Assembly: GCF_023159225.1 (NCBI RefSeq)
Contig: NC_063171.1
Coordinates: forward strand, 7,489,886-7,553,885
Source of the DNA: Perognathus longimembris pacificus
Taxonomy: Eukaryota > Chordata > Mammalia > Rodentia > Heteromyidae
Length of the DNA: 64,000 nucleotides
Direction: 5' to 3'
In this document: piece by piece, positions 11,991-23,740 of the stretch
Numbering within the stretch: the first letter of the stretch is position 1
Layout of the letters: each line of letters starts with the position of its first letter
Notes under the pieces: model-generated
What the model was told of the DNA's origin: nothing
The model's database searches: none
What the model saw: only the letters and a program-made list of their open reading frames with translations
Program-made: the position numbers and the translations under genes

Positions 11991-12917
11991 ATGGACGTCT
12001 ACAATCTTACCACAGTGACGGAGTTCATCCTTGTAGGACTCTCTGACCTCCCTGAAGTGCGCTACTCTCTCTTCATTTCCTTTGTCATCATCTATCAGAT
12101 AACCTTGGTGGGTAATGGGGCCATCTTCCTGGCCATTGGCAGAGAAAAAAAACTTCATACTCCCATGTATTGCTTTTTAGCAAATCTGTCTCTCTTAGAT
12201 ATGTTCTGTTCATCAACTACTGTTCCTAAGATGCTAGATACCCTTTTGACTGAAGACTACAGCATTTCATTCACTGGGTGTGCTTTACAATTGTATTTCC
12301 TGGTGGCACTAATGGGGACTGAAGTGTTCCTTCTCGCTGTCATGGCTTATGACCGGTATGTAGCGATATGCTTTCCCCTTCGTTATACTGTCATCATAAC
12401 AAACATTCGCTGTGCACAGATGGTGTCTGGGACCTGGGCAGCAGGATTTCTCAATTCTGTCATCCACACAATATCCACCTTTAGCCTGTCTTTCTGCCAG
12501 TCTAATCAAGTTAACCAATACTATTGTGATATCCCACAAATTGTGGCCCTGTCCTGCTCATCTACTTATATGGCAGAAATACTTGCTTTAGTGATAGGAG
12601 GTATTTTTGGGACTAGTGCCTTCTTGACCACCTTGATCTCTTACATGTATATCATCTCCACCATCCTGAAGATCCGGTCAGCAGAAGGCAAACGAAAAGC
12701 CTTCTCCACATGTGCCTCCCATCTCCTTGTGGTCTGTTTGTTTTATGGCACTGCCATCTTTACCTACATGCGCCGCTCTTCCAGTCAAAATGCTCTAGCC
12801 AGAGATAGACTCATTTCCATGCTGTATGGAGTAATTACTCCAATGTTAAACCCCATCATCTACAGCCTGCGAAACACAGAGGTTAAAGTAGCTCTCAGAA
12901 GGTTGTTATGTTGCTAA
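11991..12917 (+). CDS. Olfactory receptor, class II, intact (copy 1)
   Basis: A single-exon rhodopsin-family odorant receptor of 308 aa, expected in the ciliary membrane of olfactory neurons and coupled to Golf. Visible hallmarks: N-glycosylation site NLT at residues 5-7, GN at 41-42 in TM1, LHTPMY at 55-60, MAYDRYVAIC at 118-127 (end of TM3), CDIP at 179-182, KAFSTCASH at 236-244 (TM6), and PMLNPIIYSLRN at 284-295 (TM7). Cys97 and Cys179 are placed for the conserved TM3-EL2 disulfide. An in-frame ATG exists at 11928, but ATG 11991 is chosen: it gives the family length, matches the start of the paralogue at 51351, and the upstream frame crosses the putative splice acceptor. By hand count 247 of 308 residues match copy 3. 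The subfamily was not assigned; the sequence has a class II flavour akin to families 5 or 13. Confidence 0.95.
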   Translation: MDVYNLTTVTEFILVGLSDLPEVRYSLFISFVIIYQITLVGNGAIFLAIGREKKLHTPMYCFLANLSLLDMFCSSTTVPKMLDTLLTEDYSISFTGCALQLYFLVALMGTEVFLLAVMAYDRYVAICFPLRYTVIITNIRCAQMVSGTWAAGFLNSVIHTISTFSLSFCQSNQVNQYYCDIPQIVALSCSSTYMAEILALVIGGIFGTSAFLTTLISYMYIISTILKIRSAEGKRKAFSTCASHLLVVCLFYGTAIFTYMRRSSSQNALARDRLISMLYGVITPMLNPIIYSLRNTEVKVALRRLLCC

Positions 12918-14802
12918 GCATGATTACAGAATGCAGTATTAAAACTAACTTTGCTTTTTCTTAAATCTCAGCACTTCCCACCATGTGTATGACCAGAGAG
13001 ATATCATTTGCTTCCTCTTTTTTTTTACTTCTTGAAAGAGAAGTGCTTCATATACAGGCAGTTACTTATCTAGTATACCACTTTGGCTCTTCAATTCTCT
13101 ATATCTACCATAGATTTTCTGTGCATTCTAATTACTTTTGAAATATAGTTCCTAGTTCCCAGTATGTTGATGATATTTATTATATGTTCATTGTCTATAT
13201 TTTCGATACTCAGTTCCTTCTGTGGCACTCTGTATCTCCTTTTGTGGGTTGTATTCATTTCCAGTTTTACTAAATGATGTGATCACATAACTAGTGAAAT
13301 GCTTAAATATTTTTGAATATTTATTTTCATTTTCTCTTCTGTATTTCATATATTTAATTTATTTGCAATTGTATCAAATTATAATTTATCATGTGTCCCT
13401 GTAACTCTGAAATTAGACTGTAAGCATTTTTTGAGATAGTTGGCATAGGAATCAATGGTCTTTGACAAAATTCAGTTTAACCCACAGATACCATCTACAA
13501 CATTCTTCCACAACTAGTCATCAGACTGTAGGATAATTACTTTATATTTAATTTTAGATGGAGCTAGGGGATCCAGACAGACTTGAGATTTCAATGACAT
13601 TGTAATATTATGCTACTTATAGGAACACTACTATAACCTTAACTTTTATTTTAATTCCTTCATTTATTCTCTATAATATAGTTTGCATATGGTGTGAAAG
13701 AGTCAAGTTTTCATTGCATAAGTATAATTTATGGAATGTGGGAAATATAAAACTGAACAAAATCTTTAAAATCTAAGCAATGTTTTATTATCAGATAACT
13801 AAACATTTATTTAGCATCTCCACACTTATATGAATGTATCACTGATTTAGAATGGACTGGCAATACTCAAATATTTATTTAATCTTGTTCTTTCATAAAC
13901 AATGTGGCCCTTATCAAGTCAGTAATAAATCACATTTAGCAAAGACTAAAAAAAATTTCAGAAAAAATTTTTAAAATTGTATAATCCTACTACTTACATT
14001 TTTTAACATAACATTATGTCCTTTCTAGCATTTTCTTCTTTTGTGGTTGTTAGGATTTAAGTCAAGTCCTTGTGCTTGCTAGGAAACCATTTCAGCTCTT
14101 CCCCAGGCCTTTTAAATTTGGTTTCTCAGATAATGTTTTGAGCTAACTTTTCCTAGGATGGTTTTGAATCAAGATCTTGTTACAATATATCAAGTGAAGT
14201 GCACAGCATTTATCATAGAGAGTCATAGGTAAGAATGATGGTTGCAACTTGAGTAGATTGTTAAAGAGTGCCATAAATTCTGGAATTGAGATTAATTTTT
14301 CATAGAAAATGGATAGAGAATTTGTTTCAGGTAACATGCATCTGAGCCAAATTCCAGCTGTCTAAATATATTACATAAATAAGGATATATGTATGAACTG
14401 GAACCAGTCTTTCTGGGAGAGATTTTTGCCTCCTGAATTGTCTTGGATTAAAAGTTTTCAAACAATGCTGCTTAATCTGTGTTCTAATAATTGACTAATG
14501 CTATCAGAACATAGTAACAATGATCTGCATACATGAACTCTAATAACAGATCTATATCATCTCTCCATGAGCAGATCTACTTATAGTACAGTCTAGAGAA
14601 TGTAAAACCTTAGTATCCTTTAACCTTACATCATTGGCTAACATCTCTGAAGGTTATAGTCACATTCAATGGAGGCATAGTGAAGTCTGGAACATGAGTA
14701 TCCCCAAATTAGCTCATTGGGGTCCAAGCAAGAGTTATAGGTAAAAATAAATATACACATTGGCATATTTATTCTCTATTTAACATATTGACATATTGAG
14801 GA
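12918..14802. other. 3' flank of OR copy 1, shared by all OR units
   Basis: Non-coding. Segments at about 12965-13200 and 13555-13620 can be aligned by eye with 33720-33930 and 34280-34345 (pseudogene unit) and with 52330-52560 and 53160-53225 (copy 3 unit). It therefore belongs to the duplicated OR unit. The part from 14000 to 14800 shows nothing recognisable. Confidence 0.65.
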
Positions 14803-14808
14803 CTAATG

Positions 14809-16700
14809 CTACCAGCATCTCCATACTGCTTGCCAGAGTGGCTGAACCAGTTTACATTCCCACCAACAATGAAGTAGGGTTCCCTTTTGCTCACATCCCC
14901 TCCAACAATTGTTATTGTTAGTTTTCTTGATATAGGACATTCTTACTGGGATAAGATGGACTCTCAATGTTGTTTTGATTTGCATTTCTTTTATGGCCAG
15001 TGATGTAGAGCACTTTTTCATATGTCTCTTGGCCATTCTCATTTCCTCATCAGAGAAGTCTCTTTGTAATTCTTTAGCCCACTTGATGAGGGGGCTATTG
15101 GTTCTTTGTGGTTTTGTTTTGGAGGAAGGTAATTTTTTTAGTTCTGCACATATTTTAGATATGAGGCCTTTGTCCTTTGAATGGCCGGTAAAGATCTTCT
15201 CCCAGTCTGTGGGCTTTCTGTTTATCTTGAGAGCTATGTCCTTTGCCGTGCAGAAGCTCTGCAGTTTGATGCAGTCCCATTTGTCCAACCTTTCTTTGAT
15301 TTGTAGTCTTTCTGGGTCTTTGTTAAGGAAATTCTGTCCTGGGCCAAGGAGCCCAAGTGTTTCTCCTACTCCTTCCTTTAGTGTTTTCAGGGTGTCTGTT
15401 TTGATTTCAAGGTCTTTAATCCATTTGGAATTGATTTTGGTGCAGGGTGATATATAAGGATCGAGCTTTAGTTTGTTGCTGGTTTTGCCAGCACCATTTG
15501 TTAAAGAGGCTATCTTTCTTCCAAACTATTGTTTTAGTTCCTTTATCAAAGATTATGTAGGCGTAGTTCTGTGGGTTCATTTCTGGTTCTTCAATTCTGT
15601 TTCATTGGTCTTCAGGCCTGTTCCGGTGCCAATACCAAGCTGTTTTTGTTACTATAGCCTTATAATACAGCTTGAATTTGGGTATTGTAATTTCTCCAAC
15701 TCTGTTTTTTCTGCTTAGGATTGTTTTTGCTATTCTAGGTCTTTTATTACTCCATATGAAATTCTGGATTGCTTCCTCTATTTCATTAAAAAAAGGTGTT
15801 GGGATATTAATGGGTATGGCATTGAATTTGTAGATAGCCTTTGGTAATATTGCCATTTTGATTATATTAATCCTCCCAATCCGGAGCATGGGAGGTTTTT
15901 CCATTTCCTTAGTTCTGAGTTAATTTTGTTTTTCAAGCTTTTAATGTTCTCATCAAAGATTTCTTTCACTTCTTTGGTTAAGGTTACTCCTAGGTATTTT
16001 ATGTTTTGGGGCCTATTGCAAAAGGAATTGCTGTCCTGATTTCAGCCTCGGTCTTCGGGTCATTAGCATAGAGAAAGGCCTTTGAGTTTTGAGGGTTTAT
16101 TTATATCCTGCAACTTTGACAAAGTTTTGGATCAGTTCTAGTAGCTTGGGGGTAGAGTCTATGGGGTTCTTTAGGTATAGGATCATGTCATCTGTGAAGA
16201 GAGAAAGTTGAACTTCATCTTTTCCTATTTGGATCCTTTTTATATTTTCTTCTTGCGTAATTTCTCTGGCTAGGAATTCCAGTAGTATGTTGAAGAGCAG
16301 GGGAGAGAGTGGACATTCCTGCCTTATTCCTGATTTTAAAGGGAATGGCTTTAGTTTTTCACCATTTAGAGTCATGCTTGCTGTTGGTTTGTCATAAACT
16401 GCCTTGATTATATTCAGGAATGTTCCCTGGAATCCCAGTTTTTCCAGGGCTTTTAGCATAAATGGGTGCTGGATTTTATTGAACGCTTTTTCCGCATCCA
16501 GAGATAAAACCATGTGGTTCTTTACCTTGCTCCGGTTGATGTGGTGGATTACATTAATTGATTTGTGTATATTAAACCAACTTTGCATCCCTGGGATGAA
16601 TCCAGTTTGATTAGGTGTATGATTTTTTTGATGACCTGTTGATGTCGATTGGCCAGAATTTTGTTGAGGATTCTTTCCTTGTACTCTCCTGATCCTGTTT
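14809..16700 (-). pseudogene. L1 A ORF2 remnant (RT and C-terminal part)
   Basis: Broken reading frames match L1 ORF2: an RT segment with [14 protein letters not shown] and FTDDMILYL (a variant of the FADD catalytic box) near 16190-16330, the downstream thumb region at 15602-15904, and the C-terminal region at 14809-15288 with [16 protein letters not shown] and CWWECK motifs. Several frameshifts and stops separate them. No function is expected. Confidence 0.85.
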
Positions 16701-16703
16701 TGA

Positions 16704-17436
16704 TCACAATGTGTCGGTGGGATGTCCTATTCTGGTCTGGTAGGTTTGTGGTTCTAAATGGTTCTTGTATATATATATGCCTATCCTGCGGATATTTGGG
16801 AAGTTCTCAGCTAATATTCTGTTAAATAGTTTGCATATCCCATTAACTTCTTTCTCCAAGATTTTCTCATTACCTATTAGCCTTATATTGTGCTTCCTGA
16901 TCGTGTCTTGAATCTCCTGTAGCAATCTGTTTTGTTGATTGGACTAGATTTTTATTGTTTTTTTATCTTTCTCCATAGCTTCTTGGGAATCTTCAGCTCC
17001 TGAGATTTGATCCTCTGCTTCAGTTACTCAGGACTGTATGCTAGCTACTTGATTTTGAATCTCTTTTCCTTCTGTCTGGTCTTTCCTGATGATTTCCATG
17101 TCATCTCTTAGGACTTGCATGGACTTTTTTACTTCATTAATTTGGTTTTGAGTGCTGTCTCTCAAATCTTTTACCTGGGCAGCTATCTTTTCATTTGACT
17201 CTTGAATTTCATTTATCTTTCTATTTGTTGAGGCCATGAAATCATCTATTACTTTATGGAAGGATTGCTGTATTGATTCAAACTTTTCATTTAACATGTT
17301 TATCAGTAGACTTTGTAGAACATTTTGATTCTATATCTATATCTATATCTTTGATTGACTGCTCTGTTTCCTGCTTGTTTTGAGTGGGAGAAAAGACTCC
17401 ATTGTTTGCCATCTTTCTTGTGTTTCTTCTGCCCAT
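16704..17436 (-). pseudogene. L1 A ORF1 remnant
   Basis: It begins with MGRRNTRK at 17436, which I take as the ORF1 start. It continues through a coiled-coil-like stretch (17297-17028; NRKINEIQESNEK, then NQINEVKKSMQ) to an RRM-like region (16925-16704; LIGNEKILEKE, AENFPNI). It is broken by frameshifts and joins ORF2 RT sequence near 16690. Confidence 0.75.
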
Positions 17437-17843
17437 TTGTATTGGGAACGCCAATCTACAAGCACCTGTGAGCACTGTTTAAGACCCAACGCAGCCCTTA
17501 CCAAGCACTGTTGTGTAAATCTTATAAGTTCACAATTATATACCGATACTTTGTATACCTGTCTATAAAATTAGAGTTGGTGTTCCTAAAGGATACAATT
17601 TCAACATAACAACCGATCCTGGGCCCTGTATTCAGTAGTTACTTATTTACTCTTACAACCCTTAGAATTCTTGTTCTCATATTAAGTTCTTTTAGGACTG
17701 GCTTTCTCTATGAACCCCTTTGATTCATTCAGATTAAGCAGGGATACCCTCTATCCAATAACCAGGAGTCAATGGAACCTGTAGGCCCTGGCAGTAAGTC
17801 AGGAGGGAAAGTTATCGGTAGTAAAGAGAATAGAGTAAAATGT

Positions 17844-17845
<2 letters not shown>

Positions 17846-17892
<47 letters not shown>
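17846..17892. repeat. (GT)n microsatellite in the L1 A 5' region
   Basis: A pure GT run. The L1 B copy has a G-run at the homologous place (24117-24127), so the tract arose or changed after the copies separated. Confidence 0.95.
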
Positions 17893-20394
17893 TGATTTTG
17901 GTTTAGTTTCAGTGACTTGGAAATGTGGAGAAGAGAAGAATCAGTAGAAAGATCAAGGTTAAAATGATAGACAATGGAGAGTTAGCAGAAAAGAGTGGAG
18001 GTGTTATTCATAGGAAAGTATGAATTTTTAAAGAAAGAGAATGCAAAGAAAGAAATAAAGGAAAAATACTGGAAGACAGATGCACAAAACAGAGAAAAAT
18101 TATTTAAAAAAATAAAATAAAAATAAAAAGGAAAAAAACCAGAAAAGCGAACAACCAAAAAAAAAAAAAAAAAAAAAACTTGATAAAACAAACAGGTGAA
18201 AATGGAAAACAAGAAAACCAACGATATTTCAGAAGTGAATAAATTAAAATTTTTTTAAAAAAATTTAAAAAGTGTTTGAAAAGAAAAAAAAATGGAATGA
18301 TCCTTGTTTGTGTGGTCTTTCCCCAGTCTCTGGTTTCCTTGCGATGGTCTACAGTCTATTTTCCTGATTGGCTGGTTTGACTTGCTATCAGTTTGCAGGG
18401 GTGGATCTGTTCTGACCCTTCTCCCCTGTTGGTGCAATCCTGGGTCTCTGTGGTTCGCACAGCTTGCAGGTAGGCCTTGGGCATCCTCTTAGATGGGGAT
18501 GTGAGCAGTCTCGGGAACCGTGGCTTCTCTGTTTGCTGTGGGGCCATGGCCTTTAATGCCTGGCTTTGAGTAGGCTGTGTAGTCAGCAGGGTGGGGCGCC
18601 TCTGGCCTGGTTTACTCGGCTGAGATTTGCTTGTCTGGGGGAGGTTCCTCCGTCCTGGGTGGGGCGGCCTCCTTGGGAGAGGTAGCTATGGAATGCAGCT
18701 CTGTTTTGGGCTGGGAATTGGGCCTCCTCTGTGACGGGACCGTTTATTTGTCTCAGGAACTGTTTGTTCCCCCATCTGTTGTTTCCATGCCACTGGTAGC
18801 TGCTTGCCGCTTTCACTTTAAATTTAGAAATTTTGGCGGGCAGGGCGGGACACCTCTGGGTAAGCCGCGGCCCAGGACAAGCCTCCCACCTGGGCAGGGG
18901 GCATTCTCCTGGGTGGAGCTGGGTCTCACTGGTTGGTCCTTCTTGTCCTTTTCAAAGATGGCTCCTTTGTCCTCGCTTTCCCCAGGCCCACTTTAGTTCC
19001 AGTCTGGTCTGACCCTATGCCAGTGTCAAAGATGGTGCTTTGCTTTGGCGGTGGAAGAAGGGCTACCTTCCAGAAGCTGCTCTGTGGGCGCGAGTGAGAA
19101 TATCTTTTGTGGGGTACTCACGCTTTCTCTGCGATTTCAGCCCGTCCATGCTCAGCCTCGGTCTGGAGGATTTCTCCCTGGTCTAAGCTGTGTGCTTTAG
19201 CCGCGCAGAGTGCAGGTTGCTATGCCAGGCACTGTGCCAGCTCCGGGACTGGTGCAGCAGCGGGACGCTGCCCAGAGCTCAAATCTGTGTTTTCAAATGA
19301 GCAAATTTGATTTTTCCTTCCTGGCCAGAATCCCTGTTCTGTTAGAACTTACTCTGGCTGTCTTTCTAGGAGTAAAACTTTCTATGGGGTGAGAAAACTG
19401 CGATGTCGGAGGGAGCTCAGCTAGGGCTCTGCTACTTATCCGCCATCTTCCTGGAAGTTCTCCAAGGTTACAGTTTCATACGATAGGCCTTGGGTACATT
19501 TCTTGTACTGTTTGTTACCTCCTCCCTCATTCCCCCTTTCCCCCTCCCCATTTACCACTTCCCCCTCCCCATTTACCACTTCCCCCATGAGTGTAGAGTT
19601 GGTTTACACCAAATGGTTTTGCAAGTATTGCTTTGAGATTCATTTGTCTTTTTATCCTTTGTCTTTTGATTTTGATATTCCCTTTAACTTCCCTAGTTCT
19701 AATACCAGTATATACAGTATCCAGTGTACTCACATGAGATACATTGATAGTGTGGGTAAAACCACTGGAAAGGGATACAAGAGGATCATCAACAACAGAA
19801 GCTACAGTTTCACATGGCATGTGGAAACTCATTACAACAGTGATATAACACTCGTTTCCAAAACATGGAGTTCATTTCATTTATGAATGCATCATCTTAT
19901 GTGTTCATAAGAGCATAGCTATTAGGCTCTTCTGATTCTTTGCTGTGACTAGGCTAAACCTGTGCCAGTTATTCCCTATGAGGGAGACCGTAGAGTCCAT
20001 GTTTCTTTGGGTCTGGCTCACTTTACTGAGTATAATTTTTTTTTCCAATTCCTTCCATTTCCTTAGGAATGGGGCAATGTCATTCTTTCTGATAGAGGCA
20101 TAAAATACCATTGTGTATATGTACCACATTTTCCTGATCCATTCGTCTACTGAGGGGCATCTGGGTTGGTTCCAGATTCTAGCTATGACAAATTGCACTG
20201 CGATGAACATTGCTGTGCTGGTGGCTTTAGTATGTTCTTGTTTGTGGTTTTTTGGGTAGATGCCCAAAAGTGGGGTTGCTGGGTCATAGGGGAGCTCTGT
20301 GTTTAGTCTTCTGAGGAATCTCCATACTGCTTGCCAGAGTGGCTGAACCAGTTTACATTCCCACCAACAATGAAGTAGGGTTCCCTTTTTGGCC

Positions 20395-22107
20395 TCATCC
20401 TCTCCAACATTTATTATTGTTAGTTTTCTTGATAAAGGACATTCTTACTGGGGTGAGGTGAAATCTCAATGTTGTTTTGATTTGCATTTCTTTTATGGCC
20501 AGTGATGTAGAACAACTTTTGATTTGTCTCTTGGCCATTCTCATTTCCTCATCAGAGAAGTCGCTTTTTAAGTCTTTAGCCAACTTGGTGAGGGGCTGTT
20601 TGTTCTTTGCGGTTTTGGCTGGAGGAATTTAAGTTTTTTAGTTCTTCATATATTTTAGATATGAGGCCTATGTCCATTGTATTGCTGGTAAAGATCTTTT
20701 TCCTATCTGTTAGCTTTCTGTATATCTTACGAGTTATGTCCTTTGCCCTGCAGAAGCTCTGCAGTTTGATGCAGTCCCATTTGTCCATCCTTTCCTTGAT
20801 GTGTAGCATTTCCTTGATGAGTATTTCTTTGTTAATGAAGTTTCATCCTGTGCTAAGGAGCACACATGTTTCTCCTATTCCTTCTTGTAGTGTTTTCAGG
20901 GTGTCTGTTTTTATTTCAACGTCTTTGATCCATTTAGAATTGATTTTTGGTGCAGGGTGATATATAAGTATCTAGTTTTAGTATGTTGCAGGTGTTGAAC
21001 TAGTTTTGCCAACATCATTTGTTAAAAAGGCTATCTTTCTTCCATCCTATTTTTTGGCTCCTTTATCAAAGATTAAGTAGGCATAGTTCTGTAGGTTCAT
21101 TTCTGGGTCTTCAATTCTATTCTATTCCATTGGTCTTCAAGCCTGTTCCTGTGCCAATACCAAGCTGTTTTTATTACTGTAGCTTTATAAAGAAGCTTGA
21201 AGTTGGGTATTGTAATTCCTCCATCACTGTTCTTTTTGCTTAGGATTGTTTCTGCTATTCGTGGTCTTTTGTTGCTCCATATGAATTTCTGGATTGCTGC
21301 CTCTATTTCATTAAAATATGGTGTTGGGATATTAATGGATATTGCATTAAACTTGAACATAGCCTTTGACAATATTGCCATTTTGACTATATTCATCCTC
21401 ACAATCCAGGAGCATGGGAGGTTTTCCATTTCCTTAGTTCTGCCTTAATTTCATTTTTCATGTTTTTAAACTTCTCAACAAAGAGGTCTTTCACTTCTTT
21501 GGTTGTGGTTATTTGTATGTATTTTATGTTTTTTGAGGCTATTGCAAAAGGAGGTACTTTCTGGATTTTGGCTTCGGTACTTGTCTCATTAACATATAGA
21601 AAGACCGTTGACTTTTGAGGGTTTATTTTATATCCTGATACTTTGCCCAAGTTTTGGATCTGCTCTAGTAGCTTGGGAGTAGAGTCTATGGGGTTCTTTA
21701 GGTATAGGATCATGTCATCTGCGAAGAGAGAAAGTTTAACTTCCTCTTTTTCTATTTGGATCCCCTTTATGTTTTCTTCTTGCCTAATTACGCTGGCTAG
21801 GAATTCTAGTATTTTGTTGAAGAGGAGAGGAGAGACTGGACATCCCTGTCCTGCTCCTGACTTTAAAGGGAATGGCTTTTACTTTTCACTTTTTAGAATT
21901 ATGCTTGCTGTTGGTTTGTCATAGACTGCTTTTATTATATTCAGGAGCGTTCTCTGGAATCCTAATTTTTCCAGGGCTTTTATCATAAGTGGGTGGTGGA
22001 TTTTTATCAAAGGCCTTTTCCACATCTATCGATCTAACCATGTGATTATTTTTTAATATATTTTTTATTATCAAACCGAATAACAGAGAGGTTACAGTTT
22101 CATGCAT
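20395..22107 (-). pseudogene. L1 B ORF2 remnant
   Basis: A series of broken frames matching L1 ORF2: the C-terminal region near 20395-20583 ([25 protein letters not shown]), a middle segment at 20576-20809, a thumb region at 21097-21713 ([13 protein letters not shown] just after the catalytic box), and an RT segment up to 22107. Many frameshifts. Confidence 0.8.
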
Positions 22108-22594
22108 TAGGCATTGGATACATTTCTTGTACTGTTTGTTACCTTGTCCCTCATTCCATCCTCCCCCCTCCCGATTTTCCTTTTCTCCCCACCCATGAGT
22201 TGTTCAGATCATTTACACCAAACAGTTTTGCAAGTATTGCTTTTGTAGTTGTTTGTCTTTTTTTACCCTGTGTCTCTCAATTTTGGTATTCACTTCCAAT
22301 TTCCTAGTTCTAATACCAGTATACCCGGTTTCCAATATACTTAGATAAGATACAGAGAAAGTGTAGGTATAACCACAGGAAAGTGATACAAGAATATCAT
22401 CAATAATAGTGGCTAAAGTTACATATGGCACGTTGTAAGTAGTAATTAGCACAGGTTTAAGCAAGTCACAGCAGAGGATCACAGGAGCCCAATAGCTATA
22501 CCCTTACGAACACATAAGATAATGCTAAATGAAATGAACTACATGTTATAGAAATGATTGTTATATCACAGTTGTAACTACTTTCAATGTGCTA
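22051..22594 (-). mobile_element. Twin-primed L1 3' end nested in L1 B
   Basis: 22051-22452 is reverse L1 3' UTR ('gagaggttacagtttcatgc' and onward). At about 22453 the orientation flips, and 22453-22594 is forward 3' UTR sequence immediately upstream of it in the L1 ('cacaggtttaagcaagtcac ... acacataagataatgctaaa'). This is the 5'-inversion signature of twin priming. Direct repeats catgtgattatt (22039-22050) and catatgattctt (22595-22606) fit a TSD of about 12 bp in the host L1. Confidence 0.75.
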
Positions 22595-22694
22595 CATATG
22601 ATTCTTTACCTTGCTCCAGTTGATGTGGTGGATTACATTAATTGACCTGCATGTATTGAACCAATTTTGCATCCCTGGGATGAATCCTGTTTGA

Positions 22695-22949
22695 TCATGA
22701 TATATGATTTTTTTTAATGACCTGTTGAAGTCTATTGGCCATAATTTTGTTGAGAATTTTTGCATCAATGTTCATCAGGGAAAATGGTCTATATTTCTCT
22801 TTACTTGATGAGTCCTTGCCTGGTTTGGGGATGAGGGTTATACTGGCTTCATAGAATGTGTTTGTTTTTCCTTTATATGTGATTATTTTCTTCTCTCTAG
22901 CAGCTTTACAGATTCTTTCCTTAAACTCTGTTGATCCTGTTTTGAGCAC
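22695..22949 (-). pseudogene. ORF1-RT fusion frame in L1 B
   Basis: An open frame of 84 codons starts with ORF1 C-terminal-domain sequence ([18 protein letters not shown], residues 3-20) and, after TYKGK, continues in frame into ORF2 RT sequence ([26 protein letters not shown]). It records an internal deletion that removed the end of ORF1, the spacer and the endonuclease. No evidence that it is translated. Confidence 0.7.
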
Positions 22950-22968
22950 AATGAGGTGGTGGGATGTC

Positions 22969-23740
22969 CTATTCTGGTCTGGTCGGTTTGGGGTTCGAAA
23001 TGCTTCTTGTAGGCCTATCCTTCTGGATATTTGGGAAGTTCTCAGCTAATATTCTGTTAAATAGGTTGCCGATTCCATTGATGTCTTTCTCTAGGTTTTC
23101 CTGGATACCTATTAGCTTTAAATTGGGCTTCCTGATTGTATCTTGGAGCTCTTGGATTGATCTGTTTTGTTGATTGGATTGGTTTTGTATTGTTTTTTGT
23201 CCTTTCTCCATAGATTCTAGGGAATCTTCAGTTCCTGAGATTCAATCCTACTCTTCATCTAGTCTGCTCTGTATGCTAGCTACTTGATTTCGAATTTCCC
23301 TTCCTTCTGACTGGTCTTTCTTGATGGCTTCCATGTCTTTGCTATAACTTTCTCTTAGGTCCTGCATGGACTTTTTTACTTCATTAATTTGGTTCTGATT
23401 TTTGTCACTCAAATCTTTTAGCTGGGTAGCTCTCTTTTCATTGGACTCTTCAAGTTCATTTATCTTTCTATTTGTGGAGGCCATGAAATTCTCCATTAAT
23501 TTTGGTTCACCTCCTCACATTCTAGAATAGTTGACTGAAGAGATTCATACTTTCCATTTAACATTTTTATCCGTAGACTTTGTAGAGCATTTTGAGTGTT
23601 CTCTTCTAGGTATTTGATTGATGCTCTGCTTCCTGCTTGTTTTGAGTGGGAGATGAGACTCCATTGTTTGCCATCTCTCTTGTGCTTCTTCTGCCCATTT
23701 GGATAGGGAATGCCAATCTACAAACACCTGTGTGCACCGT
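22969..23740 (-). pseudogene. L1 B ORF1 remnant
   Basis: Pieces recognisable as ORF1: an RRM-like region (22969-23211; [20 protein letters not shown]), coiled coil (23248-23496; NRKINELEESNEKRA, NQINEVKKSMQDLRE) and a degraded N-terminus (23545-23740). Frameshifts separate them. Confidence 0.7.

Larger units (their letters stand above)
14803..19455 (-). mobile_element. L1 element A, minus strand, endonuclease region deleted
   Basis: Reading right to left: a GC-rich 5' UTR (about 19455-17480, including a (TG)n tract at 17846-17892 and an A-run at 18161-18178), an ORF1 remnant (17436-16704), then ORF2 from within the RT domain down to a C-terminal zinc-knuckle-like region ([15 protein letters not shown] near 14870). 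The ORF1 C-terminal end, the inter-ORF spacer and the whole endonuclease domain are absent. The element stops before the ORF2 end, with no 3' UTR or poly(A), so its 3' end is lost. Confidence 0.85.

Noticed and set aside
18255..19392. ORFs of 60-121 codons near a GC-rich block
   Set aside because: The block is the 5' UTR of L1 A and has a counterpart at 24460-25650 where the frames are not kept.
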